Source: Capsicum annuum
Lineage: Eukaryota; Streptophyta; Magnoliopsida; Solanales; Solanaceae
Reading direction: 5' to 3'
Assembly: GCF_002878395.1 (NCBI RefSeq)
Contig: NC_061121.1
Coordinates: 41,859,202-41,923,201 of the forward strand
Length of the DNA: 64,000 nt
Numbering within the stretch: position 1 is the first letter of the stretch; every line of letters starts with the position of its first letter. The position numbers and the translations under genes were made by a program. Below, piece by piece: positions 1 to 13,030 of the stretch. The notes under the pieces are model-generated. The model did not search any database, was not told where the DNA came from, and saw only the letters and a program-made list of their open reading frames with translations.

Positions 1-735
1 GCCAAGTTCAATATCACTAGCACCATGATCCAGCTATTGCAACTCAAAGGGTTATTTGGTGGACTTGCAGGCGACGATCCGAATATGCATCTGATTAATT
101 TTATCTCAACATGAAAATCATTTGACAATCCAGGAGTTGGATAGAATGCGATCTGGCTGCGCTTATTTCCATTGTCTCTATCTGGAGAGGCAACTCTATG
201 GTTAAACGGTCTAACTCCTGACTCTATTACTAATTGGAGGCAACTGAAAGAAGCTTTCCTAGAAAGATTCTTTCCGCCATCCAAGAGAGCACAATTAAGT
301 GATGAGATAAGTAATTTCAGACAGCTTCCAACTGACGCTCTCCACGAGACATGGGAGAGGTTCAAGAAGAAGCTTATGCGGTGCCCAAATCATTAGATGA
401 CCAATGTCCACTTGATGGAAATATTACGTAGGGCTTTGAACTCGGTGACTAAGCCAGTGGTAGATAATATTGTGGGTGGGTCATTCATGGACCTTACTTT
501 TACTGAGGCATGTGATATGCTAGATCGTATGACAAAGCAGAGTAGAGCTTGGCATACCAGGGATTTTGAGGTAGCAAGCTCTACTATATCTGGTGGCGTG
601 ACGGCAGAAAAAAGGCGAAGAGAAGAGAAATGTGACCAGGATATGGCTTACATGAAAATGCAGATGGACCTTCTTACCAAGCATTTATTATCAGGGAAGA
701 CAGAAAAGGTCAAGGCTGTTGTAATCACCAAGTAA
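1..735 (+). pseudogene. gag relic (Retrotrans_gag type), 5' end cut by window edge
   Basis: In frame 1, codons from position 4 read [20 protein letters not shown], then after interruptions GEATLWLNGL, LKEAFLERFFPPSKR, LHETWERFKKKLMRCPNH and LMEILRRALNSVTKPVVDNI. This is the capsid-region signature of plant Ty3/gypsy gag (Retrotrans_gag), the protein that packages element RNA into virus-like particles. In-frame stops occur near 112, 142 and 394-396, the last between RCPNH and MTNVHL, so no full-length protein can be made. Frame is kept across the stops, which points to point mutations rather than indels. It precedes a second relic at 836 in another frame. Family assignment is confident; the exact clade is less so. 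Confidence 0.85.
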
Positions 736-835
736 CATGGCTCCGAAAGGACGATAGGGAAAGGAAAAAGCATCCACTTCACAAAAAAGTAAAAAAAGGT
801 CAAGAAAAGACCAGGCTGATTCCTCCTCTCTTCAA

Positions 836-1937
836 GTGCCTCGATGCACTTTTGGGATCAAGTGGGTTCTGGAGAAGGAAGGGAAGGAATGGTATAGAAA
901 CAATAAAGTGAAGAAATATGTCCATGTGGAGTTGATGCAGAAGGAAAGTTTAGCAAAGAACTGCCCTAGCATTTTGGCAAAGATTATGGCACTAAATCTT
1001 GACTTTATCTTCCGAGACATGGGCAAATGTAATCTTGATTTGACTTGAGATTTTTATGCCAATTGGTCCCCAAGGACTACGGGAAATGAAGTAAATATTC
1101 GGTGGCAAGTCTTGCAATTGAACGCTGATTTCTTCAACTCTTTTCTGGGTACTCCAACTGTGGATCAATCACCACTCAAGGAGCTCTACAACAGACCTCC
1201 CTACAGAGCCATCAGACATACGTTTCGTGGATCAAGGTCCATGACCCGGTGGACTCGTCACAAAGATAATGGTCGTCAAAATACTTACATATGCTTGTTT
1301 GAACAGAGAAGCTAGCATATGGTTAAGAATAGTCAATTTCTGCTTGATTCCTGGGACACAATACACTAAGGTCATGCATGATCGAGTCTGCTTGGTATAT
1401 GCTCTAATGACGAATGTTCCCATCAACATTGGTGCAGTTATATGAACGTCGATGCGAAAAGCAAGGGTGCACAAAAGGTCTCATTTCAGCTTTGGTAACT
1501 TGTTGACTGCAATTTTAAGAAAAGAGCACATTGAGGAGGAGCCAGCAGACCATAAGTTGCCACATAACCCGGAGAAGGTAGATCTCACAAAAATCAAAGA
1601 TCCAAAAACTGGTCAAGGCATCAACCTTACAACTGCTGAGAGACATGCTCGAGATGAGAGCTTTTTTCGCCATCTGTATGGCATGACTAGGTTCACTATG
1701 ATAAATGGGGGTCGTGTGCCGACTGATGCAAAGCTTCGGCAGTTGGACTATGACTACCCGCTTAATGAGTATGCTTGGGCCATGTGTGGAGTGGGGGTAA
1801 ATTTTGAAGAACCTCTAGATGATGATGTGCCGACAGACGATGATCACTAGCAGCTAGACTCTGATGTGGAGGACAACTCTGATGATGATTCTGACGTAGG
1901 GGGTATGACACCGAATGTAGAGGAGGAGTCTGACTAA
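836..1937 (+). pseudogene. Putative plant transposon protein relic
   Basis: Frame 2 from 836 reads GKCNLDLT, a TGA at 1046-1048, then DFYANW, FFNSFLGTP, PLKELYNRPPYRAIRHTF; the frame is lost after about 1313 and resumes in frame 3 near 1452 with MRKARVHK, ESFFRHLYGM, YPLNEYAWAMC. It ends in an acidic D/E-rich tail with a TAG at 1848-1850 and a final TAA at 1935-1937. I recognise this as the domain annotated in plant genomes as a putative plant transposon protein, often found near gag in Solanaceae elements. Its biochemical role is unknown to me. It is broken by at least two nonsense codons and one frameshift. The placement in element C, between gag and the 3' LTR, is seen directly. Confidence 0.75.
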
Positions 1938-3346
1938 CCAGGTTTTTGCTTATTTATTTACACTGAGGGCAGTGTGTTCCTTCTTAGTGTGGGGTGTTAC
2001 GCTGCGTACTGCTTGCCCGCATTTATTCTATATTCATTTTGATTTAGTCATAGTTAGGTAGTTAAAATTAGTCAGATTTTTGTATGAAATTATTCTTATA
2101 GACGGCATGGCATTATAACAGGAGTTTGTGCTGAATCACTACTATTGAAACATTTAGGCTCTAAGTTGTGACTCATGCTGTGATAATTGTTTGTGGTTTA
2201 ATTTATTTATCTGTTGGGTCAAGAATCTATAATGCTCCTAATTAAGTTGACCATGTGCAATGTGTGTGTAAGGTTATTGTATATTCTTTGTTGCAGCTGA
2301 TGCTAGAACTTGCCTAGTGTGTGTGTGAAGCGAAATAAAGATTGTGAGTTTAGGAGATGATTTAGGCATTTCTTTGGTAGCCCTATTTTTTTATCTTCTT
2401 TTTACCTACCTTTGTACATTGTCCTAGTGAACACCCATTGAGCCTTTAGCTATTTTCTTTGGCAACCCCATATGTAGCCTAATCCATTTTTTTTAAAAGA
2501 CCATAATTTGATCCAAAAGCTCCTAAGTGCTTTAAGTTGTAGAATCAAGTTGAGTGAAGAGTGTGGCAAAATAAGAGAAAAATGCTGAAAGTGATCTCCT
2601 AAAGTTTAGTTATTAGTACATGAAAATATTGTGATCGAGGTTGGCTATCATCGGGATGCTAAAAAAAAATAAAAAAATAATAATTAAAAAAAAAAGAAAA
2701 AAAAAAAGAGTTGTATATTCCCATCATAGTATTTTTGATTGAGTAACAAAATGGGTGAAAGGGGGTTGGTAGATGAAAGGAAGGTAGAGTGGTCATTAAA
2801 AGTTAGTGTAAATGGCATAAGGTAGTGTATTCAAGCGCTTAGGGAGCATAGTCACCATTTCTGGCCAAAATAGTCCTGCCCGTCCCTTTAGCCTACTTTA
2901 CAACCTGTAAAGACCAAGTTGATCCTAACCTTAGCATTCTGATATTAGTGGAGCATTACACTAAGGGAAAGCATATGGTCATCAGTTGTAATCTAAGAAT
3001 TCTTTGTGAGAGTAAGAGCAAGCAAGTTCTTATACCCATATTTCTGAAAAATGCAAAACTATAAGTGATTATGGGTAACATTTTGTGTGAGCGCACATGG
3101 TTGATGATTGTTGGGTAGTTTTATATGATTTTTTTTGCTTAAATTGTGTATACGAATTAACCAACTTAATGAGTCTATGTTGGAGGGTGAGTTGTTTCTA
3201 GTAATGATCAAGAAATCTACTCCTTGTTACTAATTGCAGTGTATGTCTTGTTGAAAATTTTGTGTTGCTCTTGTGAATTTTAGTTAGGTATTTGCATGGA
3301 TGTATTATTTTGTTCGAGGACAAACAAAGATTTAAGTGTGGGGTGG
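1938..3346 (+). mobile_element. Non-coding 3' internal region of element C
   Basis: There is no coding signal. The stretch includes an A-rich low-complexity tract (about 2660-2710) and two copies of a GTGTGGGGTG block, one near 1988 and one at 3336-3346 immediately before the LTR. The second copy is purine-rich and sits where a polypurine tract should be. Confidence 0.6.
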
Positions 3347-4331
3347 TGATGTTGGGCGTATTTATACGTCTAAGCACCATAACTTACCCATGTTTTAGCT
3401 AAGTTTTGAGGATAAAATACATAATTCTTGCACTTTTAGTCTATTTTTAGTTATGTGAGCTAACCTATGTGATTAGCATGCTTTTTAGGTACTAATGAAG
3501 AAGATTACAACACTTTGGGGACCTGTGGACAGCAAAGGAAAACTTCACATAAAAAGGAAAGCAGCTCTTGGACTGAATGTGACGCATGAGAAATTTTTCC
3601 CTGGCAAACTCAATATTTTTAAATAGTTAAGGATGCAGTAGCAATTTATTAGAGAGGGATGTTATTAAAAGCATGATTGCTGAATTTTTAGTTTATGATT
3701 ATTCACATTCTGTATTTTTTTGAAAAACAAGAGAAAGCGGCTTAGCTTGAGGACAGAGAGAGAGAAACGTGTTTCTCTCTTAATTTCGCTAGTCACCTTC
3801 ATCACCAAGATCGTTCTAAGTTTTGGTATGATGAATATTTCTATGTTGATTTCTGTTTTATTCATGAGAAGCTAAGTTTATCTGTTAGGGTTATGGAAAC
3901 CTTGTAGTATACTCTCTATTGCTATGGGTTTTTGAATTTATGATGTGTTAATCCACTTATATCATTACTCTATTCATTTTGATTGAATTCTCATGGTTGC
4001 AAACATAGGGAATGCGCCATTATAGCATTAACTTGTTCGATAGAAAAGTTACTGTTTGGAAAAGAGAGTATGATGAGAAAATAGGGTTTCCAACCTCTAT
4101 TTTACACGTTAATGCCCTAGCAGGATTAATTTCTTGGAGATCTCGTACAATTCGTTGCACTCTTTGGATTCCAAAGAACTAAGGTGCATAAATCCTTAAT
4201 GGTTGAAAAACATTTGGATTTAGAATTAGAATACGTCTCTCTATAAGTGCATGCATGGATAAAATCCGTATTACTCATAGTTAATAGAGAAGTGGAAGCT
4301 ACAAGGTGGACATAACCCTAACTTGTCATTC

Positions 4332-4772
4332 TCTGTGATCAAATATAATTACACATATCATCTCATCGTTACACTAATAATATTATTGTGCACTTAAACC
4401 AAACCCCCCTTATCTTGGAACCTTCAACCAACAGTCTAATAATAATCGCAATACTTAGTGATCATAGTATTCCCTGTGGGATTCGACACCCAACTGGGTT
4501 GGGTGTCGANNNNNNNNNNNNNNNNNNNNNNNNNNNNNNNNNNNNNNNNNNNNNNNNNNNNNNNNNNNNNNNNNNNNNNNNNNNNNNNNNNNNNNNNNNN
4601 NNNNNNNNNTCTGTGATCAAATATAATTACACATATCATCTCATCGTTACACTAATAATATTATTGTGCACTTAAACCAAACCCCCCTTATCTTGGAACC
4701 TTCAACCAACAGTCTAATAATAATCGCAATACTTAGTGATCATAGTATTCCCTGTGGGATTCGACACCCAAC
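4332..4772 (+). repeat. Direct duplication flanking the gap (assembly overlap)
   Basis: Positions 4332-4494 recur at 4610-4772, apparently base for base, with a constant offset of 278. The left copy ends in a fold-back: 4495-4509 is the reverse complement of what the right copy shows over the same place. This looks like unmerged contig ends rather than biological duplication. Confidence 0.85.
4510..4609. other. Assembly gap of 100 N
   Basis: Exactly 100 N, the usual placeholder for a gap of unknown size. The same LTR sequence lies on both sides (4332-4494 and 4610-4772), so the two contig ends overlap and the gap probably represents no missing sequence. Confidence 0.97.
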
Positions 4773-4841
4773 CCAGTTGGGTTCTATATTTGACAGTGAC
4801 CGCTTACACTTTCTAATGAGAGTTGTAATTTAGGCGTATCA

Positions 4842-5987
4842 TGGTACTATCAGGAGTTTAGTATTCCTACTTGGAAGTGGGAAGTTGTAAACATAGACTT
4901 TGTGACGGGTTTTCCTCAAACTCGTCGTCAGCATGATTCAGTCTGGTTCATTATAGATAGAATGACCAAATCAGCTCTTTTCCTTCTAGTTCATACCTCT
5001 TATTCAGCCAAGGATTATGGCAAGCTCTATATTAAGGAGCTGGCTAGATTGCATGGTGTTCCATTGTCTATTATCTCAGACAGAGGTACCTAGTTCACTT
5101 CTTATTTTTGAAAAGCATTCCAAAAGGGTCTTGGTACCCAAGTTTATCTCAGGACAACCTCTCATCCTCAGACAGATGGTCAAGCAAAAAGAACCATTCA
5201 GACATTAGAAGATATGCTAAGGGCGTGTGCAATTGATTTCAAGGGAAGTTGGGATGAACACTTGCTTTTTATTGAGTTTGCATACAACAACAACTATCAT
5301 TCCAGTATTCAGATGGCTCCATTCAAAGCTCTCTATGGTAGGAGATGTAGATCTTTATTTAGTTGGTTTGAAGTTAGTGAGGCCTCTGTCATAGGGCCTG
5401 ACTTGGTATTTGACGCCTTAGATAAAGTTCAGTTAATTAGAGAAAGACTTCGGGCTGCTCAGAGCTGATAGAAGTCTTATACAGATGTTTGTAGAAAAGA
5501 TCTTAAGTTTGAGATTAGTGATCATGTCTACCTCAAGATCTCTCCTATGAAGGGAGTGAAGAGATTTGGCAAGAAGGGAAAGCTCAGTCCTCGATATGTC
5601 GGTCCCTTCAAGATTCTCAGTCGATTCGGTAAGGTAACTTATGAGCTCGAATTGCATTCAGATCTAGCCTCAATTTATCCAGTCTTTCATGTATCTTTTC
5701 TCAAGAAGTGTATAGGTGACCCATAAGTCGTAATCCATATTCAGAGCATTAATGTTCAGAATAGCCTCTCTTATGAAGATATTCTAGTTGAAATCATAGA
5801 CTATCATACTCGTAGATTGAGGAACAAAAAAGTCCCTTTGGTTAAAGTTCATTGGCGAAATCAATCTGTCGAGGGAGCTACTTTGGAAATAGAAGAAAAT
5901 ATACGTACCAAGTATCCTCACCTCTTCCCCGCCAACTCAGATCAAGCTCAAGGTAATAGTTCCTCTTATGCTTACTCAGTTTCATGA
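4842..5987 (+). pseudogene. Integrase 3' portion of gag-pol polyprotein, element B
   Basis: A single reading frame runs from about 4842 to a TGA at 5985-5987 and starts within integrase: EFSIPTWKWE, VNIDFVTGFP (first catalytic Asp), IISDRGT (second Asp), then HPQTDGQAKRTIQTLED, FIEFAYNNNYHSS, ALYGRRCRS and the C-terminal [19 protein letters not shown] and [12 protein letters not shown] blocks. Integrase inserts retrotransposon cDNA in the nucleus and uses a D,D,E triad. Here the position normally Glu is Lys (codon 5187-5189). Nonsense codons lie at 5091-5093, near 5118, near 5466 and near 5725 without frame changes. The protein is therefore dead twice over. Clade looks Tekay/Del-like; the N-terminal zinc-binding part is missing because C interrupts it. 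Confidence 0.88.
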
Positions 5988-6333
5988 TTAGTGTGCATTA
6001 CTAACTTAGAATTCAATCTCATGCTCATGTTCCCATGATAAGTTTGGTATCAAGTACCATTGCATATTCAGTCGTGCATTCATGTATCTGATCAGTTATA
6101 TAGTTATACATGAGACATGTATTCTCATTTTGAGAAAACTTAGTTCTTCAGAACTTTCAGTTATGCATTTATGAATTAGTTACGCATGCATCAGATATGT
6201 ATGTTTAGTATGTTATGTTCAGCTTGTCAGTCACATCCGTCTTGATATCATGTTCCAGTTGTTCATGTTCAGTTTATTATTTCCCCTCTCAGTCAGTCTT
6301 ATTTGAGGATGAATGTTCTCAGGGGGGATATAT
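5988..6333 (+). promoter_or_regulatory. 3' untranslated tract and polypurine tract of element B
   Basis: Non-coding and rich in CAGT and CATG words. It ends in GATGAATGTTCTCAGGGGGG at about 6308-6327, directly before LTR start TGTAATACCC at 6334. A purine run at this place primes plus-strand DNA synthesis. A nearly identical context precedes the LTRs of A, D and E. Confidence 0.7.
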
Positions 6334-6794
6334 TGTAATACCCATGTTTTTTCTTAGCTTGAAAATCCTTTCAAGGATGTTAGAACTTGCTTTCAAATAA
6401 GAAATCATTATTATAAACATGGTATTTCCATAATTTTCACTTCCTATCATGTGGAAAATTGAATAAGCTTTCCATCGATATATAATTCGCCCAAATCCGA
6501 CACCTGGACGAAGAGTTTGGTCCTTTTTGTGAGACAGTGTTTGACCTAATCCTTCAGCGCATCACAGAGATAGCTCAAATGAAAATTGTTAAATTCCTGT
6601 GTTGCTCTGCGATACTGGCGCTTCGCGCCAAACTTTCAGCTCATAGACAAGGTGGAAACATGATAGCTCCACGTCGCGCCACCATGCAATTTCTCAATTG
6701 TCCATTTCCAGTGACACAGCGCAATAATGCCGTGTCACTCCAAGGGCCCAATTTGGGAAATTTATTAAAAATTAAATTACGTGTCCAGGGTTAA
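6334..6794 (+). repeat. LTR of element B, first part (U3 side)
   Basis: It starts TGTAATACCC after the polypurine tract. The segment resembles, in inverse orientation, the outer ends of the element E LTRs (32460-32918). Element A interrupts it after 6794, upstream of the predicted TATA box of B, so the LTR's own promoter was separated from its upstream control region. Confidence 0.8.
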
Positions 6795-9700
6795 TGTAAG
6801 ACCCCATAAAATTCTAAGTCTAAAATTCAGCTCATTAAGCTTTACGAGCTCTAACACTTAGAATATTTTGCTAAGTTCTCAAGACTTAGTCTCATTTTTA
6901 TACTTCCAAACTTTAGGGATTTATTTTGCGACCTTTCCGACCTCCGTTTTTAAATTTTCAAGTTTCGTTACGATCGGTCAAGATCGTAGTATATCTCGGG
7001 TGATTTTTAGAGTTTTTAGAGTAGTGTAAGGGTATGTTTGGTTGCTCGAACTAGTAGCTAAAGGCGTTTGAGCCACGGAGCCCTCTTATAGCCTTAGTAC
7101 CAAATTATTTTTAGTATTTCAGGGTCAACTTCAAACGATCATAACTTCCTATATATAATGAACTGGGAGAGCTTTTATATATCAACAGAAAAAGTCTTCT
7201 TTATAATTCAATTGGTTTCATCCAATTTGGACATCTGAGTAAAAAGTTATTATCGATTTACTTTAGCCTATCAGATAGTCAATTATGGACAAATTTGACC
7301 TTATTTATTTTCCTAGGGGTATTTTGGTCATCTTCCACCCCTATCTATACCACAAACACGGGATTAATGCTTAGTTACAGTAAAATATACTCTCCTATCT
7401 CAAAAACCCTCTGTAGAACAAGGCTAGGGTTTCAATAGGGGATCCAAATTCAAGGCTCAAATTTAAGAATCTTTCCGTCAATCTTCCAAAAATCAAGAAC
7501 TAAGGTATGCGTTGTGTTGATTTATTGATTCCTTTCATCCATAAAGCTCAAAAATCTCTTTTTAAATTATAAAGTATGATGTCAATATTATTGGGTGTTG
7601 ATGATCATGTTGTTGATGTTGGGTGATTCCCAAGATGGAATCTTTATATGTTTTTATGAATTCATGATATCATATGAGTTGGGAAACTAGAAAATTCCTA
7701 AGAAACTAGAAATCATGATATATAGCTAAATTGTGACTAAGTAAAGGATTCATGATATGCCCTTACGTTCCAATGACTTCTATGTTGATAGTGTGCCTTG
7801 TAAATGTTGTTGGATTGATCATGAACTAGTCCTATGAGATTATCCTATGTTTACTTGCAAATCCTACTTATGAACAATAATATGTATGATAACCATGCAA
7901 TCCATGTGAACTTCCATGCTATTTGTATGTGTTGCCAATATGATTATGTAATGAACATGATATTTATATGGTGCAAGTACTTCCATGTGATATGGAATCC
8001 TTTCCATGTAATACATTATTGATAACCATGCTTAATATGAGATCCCTACTTATAATATTATAAATTATGGACTCTACTCTTATGATCAAGTCATTCATAT
8101 GTGTCAGTTTCTTTCCATCGAGTCCTGGGGGTAGTTGTACCCGAAAACTCTAGCTGTGTGCCTAGAGCCATGTCATGTTGTCACAATTATCTCAGTCAAG
8201 CCATGATATGTAGAACTCAGTCAGTCATGTGACTCAGGAAGTCTCAGAAATCTCATGAACTTAGTCAGTTATCAGGTAATAGTAGTATTCTAATAGTCAA
8301 CAAAATTCAGTAAACTCAGTATCAGTCCATTCCCACTCAGTAACTTCAGTACTCTTAGTCAGTCCTCAGATCTCAGTAGTATTCCGTCAGCTAACAGAAC
8401 TTAGTAGCATTTATTCAATTAACAGAATTCAGTAGTGTTTCTCTAGTCATTGAAACTCAATAAACTCAGTCCATGTTCAGTTCAGTTAAACAAAACAATC
8501 AGTAACAGTTTAGTTAATTCTAGTATGAACTAGGAAATCAGTTCAGTATAATCAGTTTAGTGTCATTCAGTTGGGAGTAGGATTCAGCACCGAGTGAACC
8601 CAAGGATGGGAACTCACCTACCAGTAGAGGGTATGATTCTTAGAAGCAGTCCTTGCATTCCAGAACTATGTAGACAGCATAGGTTGAGACATCAATACTT
8701 GTTAGTTGAGGGTAGATGAGGTTGGTTAACCTATCAAATGAGGGTTCCCACCATTTTCATTAGATTACCTACCAGATAAGGTTCACTTATAGCTTGTCCT
8801 TACCAGTGGTGCAGTATTGACACCCTTCTAATCAGCGCAGAGATTAGACCCCAGCTTAGCTATTATAGAATATTTGGGGCATGTCCATTAGATAACTATT
8901 TCCCATAGTTCCAGTATCAGTCTCAGTAAAAGAACTTAGATAGTTTTTCAGGATATCAGGACTTTCAGATACAGTCAACTCAGATACAGTATGGAACTCT
9001 GCTAGTTCCATGAGATTAGGACTGTCAGATACATTCATTCATGCTATAAGTTATCAAAACTCATGTTATCAGATATATCAGTTATTAGAATTTAGTTATC
9101 ATTCATGATATGTTATCAGTAAATATATGTCATTAGTATTCATACTCAGTAGTCATGTTATCACGAGCTTAATTTCAGGACTATTATATACTATCAATCA
9201 AATCAGTTCTTCATAATTAGAACTATCAAAAACAATCTTTCCTTTATCAGAAATATAGTATCAGTCTCCTAGTATTCAGTAATACAGTATCAGTTCCTCA
9301 CTTATGAGTGAATTACGTATCAATATCAGTAAACTCAGTCATTCGGTATCTCAGCATCAGTAAACTCATGTTGTCAGTATTCAGACTCAGTGGTCAGTAT
9401 CACCATAATTTTAGTTGCAGTTACGCATGTATGTATGTATTCTCACATTCATATCAGTCAGCATTGTTCATGCATATAAAATCCTTTGCATTTAGCCTAC
9501 CTCAAACGTATACTCAGTACATTCAGTCTTACTAATGCATTCACGCTATGGTTTTTATTTGACACCATAGGTACAGAGGCACAAGTTTCAGAGCAGCAGT
9601 AGCATTATAGATTTTACCAGTCAGTGCTTCTCTTAATTCGAGGACAATATTATTATTACTTTATTACAGTATCTCAGATTAGTTTTTCAGTTCATGCAGT

Positions 9701-9993
9701 TAGTTAGAGATATGTTCCTTCAACTTCTTATTCAGTTCTGTTAGAGGCTTTCGGACTAGATATCAGATTAGATGTTCAGACATCACTATTTATGTTTCTT
9801 TTTTGTATTTTTATACTATGTTTTTCAGATATGTATCAGTATTAAACCTTATGGCCTTACAGTTCATGTTTCCACTTATTTTATAAGATATTATGCAGTT
9901 TATAGCTACAGATATCAGTCATGGATTAGCTTGCAGTCCTTCGGAGTCATAAGTACCGTGTAGCATTTCAGTTCAGAAAATCGAGGCATTACA
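6795..9993 (+). repeat. 5' LTR of element A
   Basis: Begins TGTAAGACCCC and ends GCATTACA just before the primer site. It contains the leader motif AGGTATG at 7503-7509, long CAGT-rich tracts (about 8200-9530) and a short GTAT repeat at about 9424-9440. The position matching the TATA box of the 3' LTR reads TATCTATA here. Confidence 0.9.
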
Positions 9994-9997
9994 AACT

Positions 9998-10009
9998 TGG
10001 TATCAGAGC
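9998..10009 (+). promoter_or_regulatory. Primer binding site of element A
   Basis: TGGTATCAGAGC, four bases after the LTR end, matches the complement of the plant initiator tRNA-Met 3' end, the usual minus-strand primer of Ty3/gypsy and Copia elements. Confidence 0.9.
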
Positions 10010-13000
10010 CTAAGGTTCAATAGTGTCCTAGGAAGTCTGGAAGTCGCATCTAGTAGAGTCTTGTACATTTGTGTATTGTGCACCAAACTTATGTGCAGGA
10101 GGCTATGAGATATTTTAGGAACAGTTTCTCTTCTTTCATGTCTAAAATTATGCTACAAAAAAAGTTTCCTTAGAAAATCATATAGATTTAGATCATGCTC
10201 CCCTCATGTCAATTTTACCTTACTTTAAAGGTAACGAAAATAGTGAAGCTCAATTCCTAAAGATAGGGCTTTTTCAGACAGTCCCTTACAGTTAGTTATG
10301 GGATTAACCACAGACTCAAACAATATCCCCTCAGCTAATTATGTTCCAAATTCATACAGATTTTATTCATGATCATGAGAACTCATTCTTGAACCCAAAA
10401 GTTTAGTGGTAGTGGAGTTGGGATAATATTATTCTATTTGATCAAATAATGTATTCATGGGGATCAGATCAGTAGGCTTGAATAGTACGAGCTATAAATT
10501 TAAGTTTATTGACTCAAAATTAAGTATGAAGGTATGAATGTGATATTAGTAGTATATGAGGAAACAAAATCAAGTGATGTGTTTAGTAAGACAAATAGGT
10601 GTTGAATAGAATATAGGTATGTGATGGTAGATCAATTACCTAAGCCAGGCCCTCAGATTTCAGTAGTAGATCTAGTATATATAGAAAGAAGTAAGGGAAG
10701 GCAATTCCTGACCTATTCTCATCTCAGTGCAGAGGTTTACACTTCAGCTATCACGAAACCAACTCAGGCATTGCATACCAACTCCACGGTCATGAACCAT
10801 GCTCATGCATCTCTTTTTCCATAATCATGTATGAATTCAATCTACAATATAAGGAGTCCCAGTTTACTCTGCAGTACGAATTATGTTCCATGAGCATAAT
10901 CTACTTCACGCTCTTTCCACAGGATCATGTACGCCTTTAGTTCCCAGCATAAGGGGTTCAGTTCTAGCTCCCTTAGTGTTACGAATCATGTCTTATGAAT
11001 ACATAAATTTTAGACTCAAGTCATGCAGCTCATGACTTATGTACACATTTTATGCTTTACAGTATACTCAGCTCCCATGACACATGTTATGCTCCTACTA
11101 TTAGATAAATCCAGACTATTACATGTATATTCTTGGTTCAGACCTTTTAGGTATATCCATGTTATTGATATTCTACTCCTCAGGTTTCAGTCATATTTCA
11201 AGTTCAGCCAGTTCTATTCATGCTTCAAGTCCTTCTGATTAAATCCTTCAGTAAGCTCTCATTATGAAAAAGTGTAGTAATGAGCAGTAGCTTGGATTAG
11301 GGAGTGTAAATGTTTCATATTGAGAGAAGATTATTATATGCTTGTGTTACACGATGGTATAGTTATGATGATAGGCTCGAATATCATGTTATGTGCAAGT
11401 AAATAGCTAGCAAGAGGTTGTAAGTAGAAGTTGTGAAATTGTAGAGTGTGATAGTACGTTCGGACCCTTGACTTGTCTGCACCATTAGGTAACTATCAGC
11501 AATTCAGTTACCAGTTACTCAACTATCAGTGCCTTAGTATCTCAGTTAATAGAAGGCTTAGTCCTCATTATCCATGTTACATTCCTAACGATCGCATAAA
11601 TTCATAATATGTCACATACACCCTCAGATTAGATTTCTCGATGAATCCATGGGGCCAATATTTCGTCTCCCCAGTCCTCAAATTCAGCATCATGCTCAGT
11701 AATCAATATTCAGTAAAGGACTCAGATAGTCCTACAGAATCATGTCTTCAGTTGCCAGTTACTTAGCTGCAGAATTCTGTACGTTTGTACCAGCTATAGT
11801 TTTAGTTATAGTGACAGCTTCAGTTAAGTAACTAGATCAAAAATTCAGTTTAGTTCCAGACATGTTTGACCATAGCATTCAGTTGTCAGTACTAAGTTAT
11901 TAGTGTTTCAGTACCCTATTTTACAAAATACCTTAGAGCCATGTCGTACGCTTGGTCTCGCATTCACAAAAAATATAGACTTCATGAATCCATGCTCAGA
12001 TACCTTATTCTACTCAGTTAGTCCTTATCTCCTATGCATAAAACTCAAAAATGTCAACCCAGCTATTTTGATTAAGTATAATTTAGCTTTCCAGATCCAG
12101 TATTCAGCTATCAGTTATTCAGTTAATCAGATAAGTTAGTATATTTATGCACTCGTGTTCAGCTAAGTTCATGTATCATGTCTAATTTTCAGATCCTAGC
12201 TACTCAGTCATGAATCAGTTCCTAGGTGCCTTGTGCATTGCCTCAATTCCCCTCATTAGTTCAGCCAAGTCAGTATTCTTTGAGGGACATAGCATCCCAA
12301 GGGGGAGATACATCATACCCCCAAACTTTCATGATATAAACATACTGCTCTCTTTTCTTTTGATGAATCCAATTTGGAGAATGGGTACTCATAAGTTAAC
12401 CCTCAAACTCCAACTTCAGTCGTATGCCATGTTTTCAAGATTCACTTCAGATCATGATATCCAGTTTATCTACCACATCCCAGACCTAGTTATGTTCTCA
12501 TGTTTTCGATTATGCATATAGAGTAATTAATCTCAAACTTATCGGTATTTTCAGTTCAAGGTAATAGTTTTCCTTAAACTTACTTGTTCTCATGTTTATA
12601 TTTAAGTACCAAACTAGGTATTTAGTTCCATGCTCAGTGTTCAGTTCAAACTTGGTACCTTTACTATTGCATGTTCATGATTAAGTTTAGTCATGAATTC
12701 ACGCATCAGATATGCATGATCAGCTTATCAGTACTTTCAGTCATGCATTCATGTATCATGTCAGTCATATAATCATGTATCAGATATGCATGGATCCATC
12801 TAATCAGTTGAGCATCAGATATGCATTCCTATTTGAGAAACTCAGCTCATCAGAACACTAAGTCCTACATTCATAAATCAGTTATACATGCATCAGATAT
12901 GCATATTCAGTATGATATATTCAGTTCATCAGTCACGTCAGTCATGAGATCATGTTCAAGTTATTCATATTCAGTTCATGTTCAGTTGGTCTTTTCCCCT

Positions 13001-13030
13001 CGCAGTCAGTTCCATTCGTGGATGAATATT

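Larger units (their letters stand above)
1..4841 (+). mobile_element. Element C: Athila/Tat-like LTR retrotransposon, 3' part
   Basis: The window opens inside the element. In order it holds a gag relic (1-735), a putative plant transposon protein relic (836-1937), a non-coding 3' internal region (1938-3346) and an LTR (3347-4841). No protease, reverse transcriptase or integrase lies between gag and the LTR, so this copy is non-autonomous or internally deleted. The LTR tail contains the block around CCTGTGGGATTCGAC (4470, repeated at 4750), which I know from Athila/Tat-type plant LTRs. The sequence right after 4841 is integrase coding sequence of another element, so C appears to have inserted into element B. 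The 5' LTR and left target duplication are outside the window. Confidence 0.75.
3347..4841 (+). repeat. LTR of element C (3' LTR)
   Basis: It begins TGATGTTGGGCG after the purine-rich tract and ends GGCGTATCA, giving TGAT...ATCA terminal symmetry. The apparent length is inflated by a 100-N gap and a duplicated flank. The start could instead be the TGTTGG at 3350. Confidence 0.65.

Noticed and set aside
9308..9963. Open frames of 63-75 codons in the A LTR (9308-9535, 9772-9963)
   Set aside because: They lie in CAGT-rich LTR DNA; the matching positions of the other LTR do not keep the frames.
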